Shown here: positions 8,591 to 15,863 of the stretch, piece by piece
Numbering within the stretch: the first letter of the stretch is position 1
Layout: every line of letters starts with the position of its first letter
Assembly: GCA_011524525.1 (NCBI GenBank)
Contig: WTKE01000108.1
Coordinates: 120,550 to 184,549, forward strand
Length of the DNA: 64,000 bases
Reading direction: 5' to 3'
Origin: Bacillus sp. (in: firmicutes)
Lineage (GTDB): Bacteria > Bacillota > Bacilli > Bacillales > Cytobacillaceae
Notes under the pieces: generated by a model
Database searches by the model: none
What the model was told of the DNA's origin: nothing
The model's input: the letters and a program-made list of their open reading frames with translations, nothing else
Position numbers and translations under genes: made by a program

Positions 8591-8648
8591 TGGTGTCTGA
8601 CACCCTTCGTGGACAAAATTAGAGGTTTTGTCCGTCTGGGGTGGACAC
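8591..8648. repeat. Third copy of the palindromic extragenic repeat
   Basis: GGTGTCTGACACCCTTCGTG with GGACA...TGTCC arms and a GGGGTGGACA end matches the copies at 7205-7310. Together they bracket the diguanylate cyclase gene. Confidence 0.72.
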
Positions 8649-8731
8649 TCACTATAATTCTTTACGGCTCGGCCATTGTATAGAAACCAAGGTAGGACAG
8701 GGCTATATCGCGATTGAAGAGGGTCCCTACA

Positions 8732-9095
8732 ATGATTAAAGAATTCGTCATGGAGCGCCGTAGTTGGATTTTCTTTTACTTCTTCATCCATCTCTTAATG
8801 GTATTTGTGGCTTTTCTTGATTCTGCGATTCCGTTCAAACCCATTTTATACATTGTCTTTCTATCCTTTCTCCTATTCTCAATCTTCCTTTTCATCAGAT
8901 ATCAAAAGGAGACCCGTTTTTCAAAGGATTTGATGAGTGGGAGAACAATCTAGATCTTTCTCAGATCCCCCAAGCAGAAACCCCCTTTGAGACGATCATA
9001 GAAAAAAGCACCTATCAACAAACCGAATTGCTTAGAAATCAGTTCAATCAACATCAACTCAACTAGAAGATGAGAAGGACCAGCTGTTAGCTTGG
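8732..9095 (+). pseudogene. Decayed BceS/YvcQ-type sensor histidine kinase remnant
   Basis: The first ORF (MIKEFVMERRSWIFFYFF, then RYQKET) matches the two-TM N-terminus of intramembrane-sensing BceS-type kinases and has a good GAAGAGGG ribosome site. After KET the homology continues in another frame (FKGFDEWENNLDLSQ), consistent with one missing C near 8915. It shifts again near 9064 (LEDEKDQLLAW) and stops where the H-box should begin. The catalytic half is gone. Such kinases normally sit with a BceR regulator and a BceAB peptide-antibiotic exporter, none of which is here, so this is a leftover of a lost resistance module. Confidence 0.8.
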
Positions 9096-9255
9096 AAATC
9101 CACATTAAGTGATCTCTAGTGTGACTTTTTTGTTTTGGACTATCTTATTTAATATAATTTTCACCTAACATTATTCTTTCTTTCCTAATCTTTATACTTA
9201 TAGCTGGTATACTTTAAGTACAATTTTTCACAATCTCCCTATTTATACATGAAAA

Positions 9256-9280
9256 AAGCGATGCCTTTTTAGTATCGCTT
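9256..9280 (-). terminator. Intrinsic terminator of the small lipoprotein gene
   Basis: The stem AAGCGAT / ATCGCTT has a T-run on the minus strand, 16 bases past the stop at 9296. Confidence 0.75.
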
Positions 9281-9295
9281 CAAATAGCTTACTGT

Positions 9296-9691
9296 CTAAT
9301 TCTTGCTTAATAAAATGGTTTCAGCATTACCATTCCATTCCACTGTCACTTTTACCTCTGAATCTTCAATGACTTTGGCATTGGTTGGATTCGCTTCATC
9401 TCTACCGATAAGAAAACCGCCCTTCGTCAACTTTATTCCACTTTCTCCAAAGCCACCTGCATTAGTGTCAATTTTATAAGTTAATTCACCAACGGAGTTA
9501 ATATCTTTACCTTTATATTGAAGTTTGAATTCCTGTGTTTCATAGTCATCATTGGTTTGTGTAACCTTTAATTCAGCAGACCAATTATCTGTCTCTCCTG
9601 AAAATGTAAAAGTTTTTGAACTACAAGCGGTAAGTATGAACAATAAGACAACCAATAATGATGGAATCTTATTAATGATAATCCACCCCAT
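9296..9691 (-). CDS. Small lipoprotein of unknown function
   Basis: A 131-residue protein with a hydrophobic N-terminus ending in the lipobox LTAC-S, so it should be lipid-anchored outside the membrane. The mature part is rich in beta-prone stretches (FTFSGETDNWSAELKV, EFKLQYKGKD). I do not recognise a family. The ribosome site for ATG 9691 is weak (AAAAGAA). A GGGGTGG just inside the ORF could serve a shorter version starting at an ATT codon, which would still encode a complete signal peptide. It is a single gene with its own terminator. Confidence 0.7.
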   Translation of the reverse strand: MGWIIINKIPSLLVVLLFILTACSSKTFTFSGETDNWSAELKVTQTNDDYETQEFKLQYKGKDINSVGELTYKIDTNAGGFGESGIKLTKGGFLIGRDEANPTNAKVIEDSEVKVTVEWNGNAETILLSKN

Positions 9692-9871
9692 TTCTTTTTA
9701 AATAATTAATTACCCAAATTGTACCATTTCACGAAGTGAAAATGTTACAACCTTTTATTCTACCTGCTTTATTACTTCAAGAAGAAAAGAGTTTGTCTGT
9801 TTTCAAACATAGCTCTATTAAACTAAGCTGCGTTTTATAATTTAATCTGTTCGTATTAACTTTAATAAATA

Positions 9872-9899
9872 AAAGTGCGACCACCTATGGTCGCACTTT
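9872..9899. terminator. Hairpin terminator overlapping the end of a small ORF
   Basis: A 12-bp perfect stem (AAAGTGCGACCA / TGGTCGCACTTT) with a 4-base loop. The TAG stop of the 54-residue ORF lies at the loop, so the last codons are part of the stem. Confidence 0.85.
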
Positions 9900-10049
9900 A
9901 TGATAAGAGTTGATTAATTTAAATTCCTTTTCAGACCTACCTGATTCAGGACAAAGTGAAAGTAGGTGTGCATTAACTACATAGGTAAATTCATCTTTTG
10001 TTTTAGGCTCTCCCCAATTTATTGAGTCTGCTTGATATTTATACTTCAT
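9885..10049 (-). CDS. 54-residue hypothetical protein
   Basis: It starts at ATG 10049 behind a very strong GGAGGAGAG ribosome site, which is itself inside the preceding 34-residue ORF. The product (MKYKYQADSINWGEPKTKDE...) is soluble and charged with no recognised domain. The start overlaps the upstream stop by 11 bases in another frame, so the two are probably translationally coupled. The track start upstream (MFLLRK) is not supported by a ribosome site. Confidence 0.6.
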   Translation of the reverse strand: MKYKYQADSINWGEPKTKDEFTYVVNAHLLSLCPESGRSEKEFKLINSYHKVRP

Positions 10050-10143
10050 AATTCTCTCCTCCAACAGCTGTAACTTTCGCAGCAGAAACATTTCCAGCAG
10101 TTAAGAAGAATACCGTAACTAACATTATCAGTAATTTATTCAT
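10039..10143 (-). CDS. 34-residue secreted peptide precursor (too short for the ORF track)
   Basis: ATG 10143 follows GGGAG at 8 bases. The product MNKLLIMLVTVFFLTAGNVSAAKV... is a complete signal peptide with an AXA-type cleavage site (VSA-A) and only about 12-13 residues after it (ending VGGENYEV). This is the size and layout of exported signalling peptides such as Phr precursors, but no Rap-type receptor is nearby. It overlaps the 54-residue ORF downstream and contains that gene's ribosome site. It could instead be a leader whose translation opens the next ORF. Confidence 0.55.
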   Translation of the reverse strand: MNKLLIMLVTVFFLTAGNVSAAKVTAVGGENYEV

Positions 10144-10339
10144 AGCAACCGCTCCCATATTTTTATTTGATTAGGGTTGCCTAAATGATATTTTTATTGC
10201 ATTCGTAAATAGCAGTTAAATGTTCAACAAAGCTTCCTTCTTCAACTAACCTGGATCGTTAGTCGAGGAAGAATAGGAGGTGCGACAGCTAACTCCATTG
10301 TTAAACTCTAGCACCCGTTACTTAAAGAAGCCAAAAAGA

Positions 10340-10356
10340 CGGTCAAGTAGTGACCG
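10340..10356 (-). terminator. Intrinsic terminator of the tautomerase gene
   Basis: A CGGTCA / TGACCG stem with a minus-strand TTTTT run lies just past the stop at 10366. Confidence 0.7.
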
Positions 10357-10365
10357 CCCTTGTAC

Positions 10366-10761
10366 TCATACATTAACTTTATAATTCAGTGCTAATTCAT
10401 CCCCAGGTAATCCCCTTATTCCCCAGTTATGTTTGGGTGTTTCAAAAATTGTAACCTCAACATCTTGAGAGGATATACCTAATTCACTATTTATTCGCTC
10501 AAATAATAGTTTTAATAATTGTTTTTTAGCTTCTACCGTTCTACCTTCAAACATACTAACTTCAATTACGGTATATGCTTCGGTTCTCCCACTCGCAAAA
10601 TAAAAATCTTCTTTGTCCATAGGGAAAAAACGATGAAATTTCTTATCCGAAGGAAATTGAAGTGCTTCCACCATACACGAATGAATAACATCTGATAATG
10701 TTTCCTTAATTGGATTTAACCTTCCCTTTACACCGTAAATTTTAATTTGTCCCACTCTCAT
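10366..10761 (-). CDS. Tautomerase (MIF superfamily) family protein
   Basis: A 131-residue protein whose pattern (an N-terminal strand, helix with SDVIHSCMVEAL, FFPMDKEDFYFASGRTE, then SMFEGRTVEAKKQLLKLLFERI and FETPKHNWGIRG) fits the Tautomerase_2 family. Those enzymes use an N-terminal proline exposed after Met removal; here the N-terminus is MRVGQIKI with no Pro-1, so the usual catalysis is doubtful. AAAGG sits 7 bases from ATG 10761 and about 13 from an in-frame GTG at 10755; neither start gives a Pro-1. Gene neighbours do not indicate a substrate. Confidence 0.7.
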   Translation of the reverse strand: MRVGQIKIYGVKGRLNPIKETLSDVIHSCMVEALQFPSDKKFHRFFPMDKEDFYFASGRTEAYTVIEVSMFEGRTVEAKKQLLKLLFERINSELGISSQDVEVTIFETPKHNWGIRGLPGDELALNYKVNV

Positions 10762-10864
10762 CTCGCCTTTCTCTTCTCAGCTAAACTCGACTAACAATAA
10801 ACAATATTCTATATAGAATTCAAAAATACCTTCTTCAAGTATTCTTCCCCTTTAACTTAATAAA

Positions 10865-10890
10865 AGGAGCTACGCATCCACGTTGCTCCT
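10865..10890 (-). terminator. Intrinsic terminator of the methyltransferase-like gene
   Basis: The stem AGGAGC / GCTCCT (further pairing inside) with TTTT on the minus strand lies just past the stop at 10898. Confidence 0.6.
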
Positions 10891-10897
10891 ATCCTTG

Positions 10898-11602
10898 CTA
10901 ATCTTTATAGATTCTTAACATTGAGTTAGCATTTGTCTGAAATTCATATGGTACATTTACTTCTTCGACTTTACAGCCACTGTCTGTGAGGTAACTTATT
11001 ATTTTATCTAATTGGTTATATCTTTTTCCCTCCAAGTCAACTAAAGGGAAAATGCGAACTTCCTCTTTCGTAACCCTCAGTAACTCATCTAGAGTTTCAA
11101 TGTGGAATTGATAATCTAATCTATCTGAATACATAAATAGAAAATGTGCAGAGAGAAGAATATCAAATTCTTCATTCTTAAATGGTAATGAAGGTAAGGT
11201 AGTGGGAACGTATCTTTCGCTGGACTCCCTCATATGGTTTGCACAATCTTGTAACGCACTTAAGCGATGAATTCTTAGACCTTCTATGTCTTTGAAATAG
11301 TCCCATTTATAATTGTTTTGAGCTTTTTTCATATGATTCATTGCGTGTTCAATGTCCAGGAGACCTTTGTTTTTTAGGTCTTCACCTGAATGATAATAGG
11401 CAATATCGCAAGCTGTTATGTCTAAATCTGATTTGTTACCGACAGCAGTAAATGAACAAGCTCCTGCTGGACAATCGAGTATTTTCTTCCCTTTTAATTC
11501 TTCCTCTGATAGCAAAAACATATCTAAATACTCTTCAAAGGTTCTACCAATAAAAACAATTCTCTCTAAATCTAACTTTGTACTTTGCTCGGCTCTACTC
11601 AA
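10898..11602 (-). CDS. Class I SAM-dependent methyltransferase-like protein
   Basis: A 234-residue cytoplasmic protein with a Rossmann-type motif I (KKILDCPAGACSFTA), an acidic strand-2 end (DITACDIAYY) and a post-motif segment EEFDILLSAHFLFMY. These suggest a class I methyltransferase fold. The start is TTG 11602, well supported by AGAGGTGAG 5-7 bases upstream. The motif I glycines are reduced (DCPAGACS instead of DxGxGxG), a variant seen in uncharacterised Bacillus proteins. Substrate unknown. Single gene with its own terminator. Confidence 0.65.
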   Translation of the reverse strand: MSRAEQSTKLDLERIVFIGRTFEEYLDMFLLSEEELKGKKILDCPAGACSFTAVGNKSDLDITACDIAYYHSGEDLKNKGLLDIEHAMNHMKKAQNNYKWDYFKDIEGLRIHRLSALQDCANHMRESSERYVPTTLPSLPFKNEEFDILLSAHFLFMYSDRLDYQFHIETLDELLRVTKEEVRIFPLVDLEGKRYNQLDKIISYLTDSGCKVEEVNVPYEFQTNANSMLRIYKD

Positions 11603-11722
11603 CTAAACTCACCTCTTCAAAAGAATTACATTCATTTTACCATGAACAAAATGGAAAATGTTACCTTTTGTTCAATAACAACTTCATCAAAAAAGTGCAT
11701 TAGTCCTTGAGGCTATACTACT

Positions 11723-11941
11723 TTACCATTCTCTTTCAATATTTGATAGTTCACTCCATAAAGGCAATAAACCATTTTGCTCCATAAAATTATCAAACCT
11801 ATTACAGCTTGTTTCTTTTATATCTTTTCTTTCTAGCCAAATCGTATCACATTCATCGCATATATAAATGATGCGATCTAATTTTTCTATATGCGCTCTA
11901 CACACAATGCCTTGCCCATCGCAAAAAGGACATTCTGTCAC
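11723..11941 (-). CDS. Small zinc-ribbon-like protein
   Basis: A 72-residue protein with two CxxC knuckles, CPFCDGQG and CDECDTIW, which would bind one zinc ion. The GTG at 11941 is chosen because GGAGGTG lies 7 bases upstream; the 89-residue track ORF starts before that ribosome site. The rest (IWLERKDIKETSCNRFDNF) is unremarkable. Function unknown. Confidence 0.65.
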   Translation of the reverse strand: MTECPFCDGQGIVCRAHIEKLDRIIYICDECDTIWLERKDIKETSCNRFDNFMEQNGLLPLWSELSNIEREW

Positions 11942-12202
11942 TAAATTGCACCTCCTTAATATAAAAAGAGCCCTCAATCCTTTTTGAATCAATGCCCCTT
12001 GATCGATAAAATTATATGATTAGTTTTGATATATAAAGAGCAATTAGTGCAAGTGGTGCCTTTGAAGAAACTCATTTAAATTATTTTTAATTCCATCAAC
12101 CTGGTATGGATTTAATTTATCCGCTTAACCCTTGTGGTTTCAACCCATAGGAATGCATATCTATTTCTGTACATGTAAAAAATACAGAAGAGGTGAGAAC
12201 AT

Positions 12203-13207
12203 ATGGAATATGATCATTTAAAACTTACAGCTTCCGAAATAGGGACACTATGGGGGGAGTATGTAAACGGAACAATGACCGAGGTAGTAAATAGGTATAT
12301 GATTTCTATTTTGGAAGACACATCAATAAAAGAAGTTTTTGAAATTGCATTAGAAAAATGGGAAAAACAAAAGCAGCAGCTTGTGTCCTTCATTGAGAAA
12401 GAGGGCTTTCCAGTTCCCATTGGATTCACTGAGTCTGACCTTAATAAAGGTGCAGCAAGATTGTTTTCTGACACATTCTGCTTAAATTATTTACATATTA
12501 TGACGATAAATGGTCTGTTGGGACATACAACTGCTTTTAGCGTTTCTGTCAGAAAGGACCTACGGGAATTTTATAATTCATGTGATAATGATGCAAAAAG
12601 AATGTACGATTTAACTATTGAGCTGTTGCTTCAAAAGGGAAAATTCCAAAGAGACCCCTATTTTTATCCTAATGAGAGCCCTGAATTTATTTCTACTAAA
12701 GATTTTACAGACGGAATCTTCGGAAAAGGGAGACTTTTATCTGCAACAGAATTAATCAGTCTTTCTCTTAACATTAAAAAGAGCATTATGGCAAAAGCTC
12801 TCTCAATCGGATTTAGTCAAGTTACTGGTTCGAAAGAAGTAAGAAAATTTTTTGAGGATTTAGAAAAAGCGGCAGATGGAAACATACAATCCCTTTCAAG
12901 AGTTATGCAAAAGGATAATTTGCCCGTCCCCATGTCGTGGGAAACAGAAATTACCATGTCCAAAGACTCACCTTTTTCAGATAAATTAATGTTGTATCAT
13001 ATGGGTTTCTTGGCTCAAACTGCACAAGTATACTACGGGACAGGTCTAGCAACAACAATAAGATCAGATCTGGGGGTGGTTTATGAAAAAGCCATTCTAA
13101 AATCATTAGCAATTACTAAAGACTGGTTTGATATTATGGTGAAAAACAAGTGGTTAGAACAGCCTCCACTTGCTCCCAATAGAAAAGAGCTTGCACAAGA
13201 TAAATAA
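12203..13207 (+). CDS. DUF3231 family protein, two tandem ferritin-like domains
   Basis: A 334-residue, mostly helical protein in two similar halves: LTASEIGTLWGEYVNGT with FPVPIGFTESD in the first, and LLSATELISLSLNIKKS with LPVPMSWETE in the second. This internal duplication is typical of DUF3231 proteins of spore-formers, whose helices resemble ferritin-like bundles. The ribosome site AGAGGTGAG precedes ATG 12203. Members are often spore-associated, but no sporulation promoter can be called here. Single gene. Confidence 0.82.
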   Translation: MEYDHLKLTASEIGTLWGEYVNGTMTEVVNRYMISILEDTSIKEVFEIALEKWEKQKQQLVSFIEKEGFPVPIGFTESDLNKGAARLFSDTFCLNYLHIMTINGLLGHTTAFSVSVRKDLREFYNSCDNDAKRMYDLTIELLLQKGKFQRDPYFYPNESPEFISTKDFTDGIFGKGRLLSATELISLSLNIKKSIMAKALSIGFSQVTGSKEVRKFFEDLEKAADGNIQSLSRVMQKDNLPVPMSWETEITMSKDSPFSDKLMLYHMGFLAQTAQVYYGTGLATTIRSDLGVVYEKAILKSLAITKDWFDIMVKNKWLEQPPLAPNRKELAQDK

Positions 13208-13287
13208 AAAGATACTTTTTTTATTAGTAAAACGATTTCGGCTGGGTAGGTTAAGATATCCCCACTAACATAAAAGGAAGTGAGTAG

Positions 13288-13584
13288 ATGACTCAGAGTA
13301 ACGAACGCAATAACTTCGATGGAAATGTAGAAGAAAGTGGCAGCAATCCAGCTGTAAGCCAAACTAATCAAGGTGCTGATGAAGTTGGTGAAGCAGCAGG
13401 AACTATAAGTGGAGCCGTTGCGGGTGCTATGATTGGTGCTCCATTTGGGCTAGTTGGTGCTGTTATAGGCGGTGTTTCAGGCGGTGCGATTGGTAACCAG
13501 ATGGGGGAAGGGACTGATGGAGATCAACATTCAGCTTCCGAAAATAATGATGTGAGTAATAATACGGACTCTATAAATGAATAG
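13288..13584 (+). CDS. Glycine-zipper protein
   Basis: A 98-residue protein with a polar N-terminus, a central glycine zipper of small-residue heptads (GTISGAVAGAMIGAPFGLVGAVIGGVSGGAIG) and a polar, Asn/Ser/Asp-rich tail. The zipper could form a hairpin of two membrane-inserting segments. AAAGGAAGTGAG precedes ATG 13288. A GGGTAG about 40 bases upstream resembles a sigma-B -10 box, but the -35 match is poor. Function unknown; such proteins are often stress-related. Confidence 0.65.
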   Translation: MTQSNERNNFDGNVEESGSNPAVSQTNQGADEVGEAAGTISGAVAGAMIGAPFGLVGAVIGGVSGGAIGNQMGEGTDGDQHSASENNDVSNNTDSINE

Positions 13585-13654
13585 CCCTCTTCAATCGATT
13601 CGGATGGAATAAACAAGGCGAGTGAAATAGCAAACCCTTTTAAAAAATTAGTAA

Positions 13655-13689
13655 GCAAACCCCTAGTCGATTTTGACAAGGGGCTTTGC
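13655..13689. terminator. Hairpin between convergent genes
   Basis: GCAAACCCC and GGGGCTTTGC pair with one bulge around a 16-base loop, between the glycine-zipper gene and the convergent dehydrogenase. Confidence 0.6.
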
Positions 13690-13712
13690 GGTCACCTCAT
13701 TCTTTAGCAAAA

Positions 13713-14885
13713 TTATCTAAATACCACAGGAGATGCAATTTCTTTAAACATTTCAATCACTTCTTCTTTTGTTGGCTGGAATGGATTACCCGGTGCACAA
13801 GCATCTGCTAATGCATTTGTTGCTAGTTTATCTAAATCCACATCCGTTACACCTAACTCAGAAAGGGTACTTGGAATTCCTACTTCCTTACAAAGAGCTT
13901 TAATCGCTTCAATCACTTCATCAGCACATTGCTCATCTGTTTTTCCTTCTACTTGTATGCCTGCTGCTTTAGCAATGAGACGGAATTTCTTCGGATCACG
14001 TTTCGCATTTTCTCTTTCCACAATGGGTAGAAGCATGGCGTTACATACTCCATGTGGAAGATCGTACACACCGCCCAGCTGGTGCGCCATCGCATGAACA
14101 AAGCCTAGTCCTGCATTGTTAAAGGCAATTCCCGCTAAGAACATGACGTATGTCATTTGCTCACGAGCTTCAATATCATGACCGTCTTTTACGGCACGAG
14201 GCAAGTAGTTAAAGATGATTTCAACAGCAGCTAATGCGGTTGCATCTGTTACTGGGAAGGCACCTGGGGTCACAATCGCTTCAATTGCGTGGGTGAGTGC
14301 ATCTACACCTGTCGCCGCTGTCAAATCTGCTGGTTTATCCACCATCAGCTCTGGGTCATTTACTGAGATGGTTACTAAGCTATTTTTATCTACCATAACC
14401 ATTTTCACTTCACGGTCCGTATCTGTAATCACGTAGTTAATGGTGAATTCACTGGATGTACCAGCGGTAGTGTTGATAGCAACAATCGGAACCGATTTAT
14501 TCTTTGTTTTTCCAACACCTTCATAGTCTCGTAAATCTCCTCCATTGGTTACATAAAGTCCAATGGCCTTTGCTGCATCCTGTGGAGATCCTCCACCAAT
14601 TGATACGATGAAGTCACAAGCATTTTCCTTAAACACCTCAACCCCTTCATACACATTTTGGACTGTAGGATTTGGTTTGACATCATCAAAGATCACATAT
14701 TCTAGATTAATCGTATCTAATTCCGCAAGAACTTTTCCTGCTAGACCGGATTGATTCAAAAACTTATCCGTGACAACTAATGCCTTTTTTTGACCCAGTT
14801 CTTTCACAAGTGCTGGCAGTTCTTTTAAACAACCTCGTCCCATTAGGTTGGTGCTTGGTACATAATACACACGTGCATTGCTCAT
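13713..14885 (-). CDS. Iron-containing alcohol dehydrogenase (FucO/YiaY type)
   Basis: A 390-residue group III alcohol dehydrogenase. GGGSPQDAAKAIG is the NAD(P)-binding motif. The iron ligands are seen in TGVDALTHAIEA (Asp and His) and GLGFVHAMAHQLGGVYDLPHG (two His). ATG 14885 is used because GGAGGAAG lies 7 bases upstream. Relatives include lactaldehyde reductase FucO, which reduces L-lactaldehyde, a product of rhamnose breakdown, to 1,2-propanediol. A link with the rhamnose genes 10 kb away is possible but unproven; butanol and methanol dehydrogenases share these motifs. Two inverted repeats lie in the 350-bp upstream region. Confidence 0.88.
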   Translation of the reverse strand: MSNARVYYVPSTNLMGRGCLKELPALVKELGQKKALVVTDKFLNQSGLAGKVLAELDTINLEYVIFDDVKPNPTVQNVYEGVEVFKENACDFIVSIGGGSPQDAAKAIGLYVTNGGDLRDYEGVGKTKNKSVPIVAINTTAGTSSEFTINYVITDTDREVKMVMVDKNSLVTISVNDPELMVDKPADLTAATGVDALTHAIEAIVTPGAFPVTDATALAAVEIIFNYLPRAVKDGHDIEAREQMTYVMFLAGIAFNNAGLGFVHAMAHQLGGVYDLPHGVCNAMLLPIVERENAKRDPKKFRLIAKAAGIQVEGKTDEQCADEVIEAIKALCKEVGIPSTLSELGVTDVDLDKLATNALADACAPGNPFQPTKEEVIEMFKEIASPVVFR

Positions 14886-15085
14886 CTTTTCTTCCTCCTC
14901 CATCGGTTGTTCACTTCTTCACATATAAGTTTTTAAAAATGAGAAAGGGTTTTCACAACACCTTTTCGTGTGACTTCCTATATAAATATCTTACTCCCCT
15001 GCCTCAAGATAATCAACATAAATACAGGTATTAACTTTTGTTAACTTTTGATTTTTAACATTTTAGACACAAAGTTATTTTGTTT

Positions 15086-15115
15086 AGTTCTGTTATTATA
15101 ATAAAAAACAGAACT
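15086..15115 (-). promoter_or_regulatory. Inverted repeat spanning a -10 box of the dehydrogenase promoter
   Basis: AGTTCTGTT and AACAGAACT are perfect 9-bp arms around a 12-base centre that contains TATAAT on the minus strand. A regulator bound here would block or govern transcription of the alcohol dehydrogenase. The regulator is unknown. Confidence 0.5.
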
Positions 15116-15160
15116 GTAAATTTTATATAGGAAAAAAGGGAACAAACTTATATTAAATGA

Positions 15161-15194
15161 AACATACATATTGGACATGTCTAATATGTATGTT
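15161..15194. promoter_or_regulatory. 34-bp near-perfect palindrome
   Basis: AACATACATATT and AATATGTATGTT are perfect 12-bp arms. The 10-base centre (GGACATGTCT) is also palindromic except at its outer pair. No T-run follows, so it is not a typical terminator; an operator or a cruciform-type site is more likely. It lies between the phosphatase stop and the dehydrogenase promoter. Confidence 0.5.
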
Positions 15195-15242
15195 CCTATA
15201 TCACACTTATTATATTAATTTTTTATTCCAAAAAGAAAACAA

Positions 15243-15776
15243 TCACTTAACAAATGTATAGAGAACTCCATTTTCTGGTCTTCTGAAATAAGGTCCTCTA
15301 AAACCTCTCTTTTGTAATTCCTTACTCATGTATATCATGATGCCCCCATGACTGATAATTAGGACATTTCCACCTGATTGTAAGGCAATATCCAAAGCCT
15401 TATTTACTCGTTTTAGGACATCTCTTTTTTTCTCTAGCTGGGATTTATGATTGAATAGCCAAGCAAATTTGATAAAAAGAATGTGAACAAGTAGAGGCAA
15501 CCTAATTTTCTTCTGAAAGAATGGAGAAAGGGCAACTTCTCTTAATTCTTCAAGATAAATAATTGTGCCATCAAAACATCTTTCAGCTGTTATCCTTGCT
15601 CTTGGTAAATCACTCGAAAAACATTTTTCCCAATTAACTTGAGATAAATTGATTTCCTTTTCTTCCACATTCGACTCGTTATAATCTTTCTCCCATCTTT
15701 GTAGTTCCTCAGCGGAAATGAATTTTTTAGGATACCCCTGGGTTACTTTTAAATGGCGAACTAAACCAACCTTCAT
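15243..15776 (-). CDS. Histidine phosphatase superfamily protein
   Basis: A 177-residue protein with the phosphohistidine motif at the N-terminus (GLVRHLKV, where the family usually has RHG), the second basic motif SSDLPRARITAE and the catalytic-region SHGGI. This is the phosphoglycerate-mutase-like phosphatase fold, with an internal hydrophobic segment (LPLLVHILFIKFAW) that is unusual. The substrate cannot be deduced. The ribosome site before ATG 15776 is weak. Single gene. Confidence 0.78.
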   Translation of the reverse strand: MKVGLVRHLKVTQGYPKKFISAEELQRWEKDYNESNVEEKEINLSQVNWEKCFSSDLPRARITAERCFDGTIIYLEELREVALSPFFQKKIRLPLLVHILFIKFAWLFNHKSQLEKKRDVLKRVNKALDIALQSGGNVLIISHGGIMIYMSKELQKRGFRGPYFRRPENGVLYTFVK

Positions 15777-15863
15777 TAACCAATTTCATCCCTTCTACAA
15801 GGTAAAACCCTCTTAAACTTGTATGAATGCAAAAATAATATTTTAGTACACCTATCTCTGTGT

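Noticed and set aside
8537-8791. 84-residue minus-strand ORF
   Set aside because: It overlaps the palindromic repeat and the kinase relic, has no ribosome site and no domain.
15161-15194. Terminator of the phosphatase gene
   Set aside because: The hairpin is perfect but no T-run follows on either strand, so an operator-like palindrome is the better reading.
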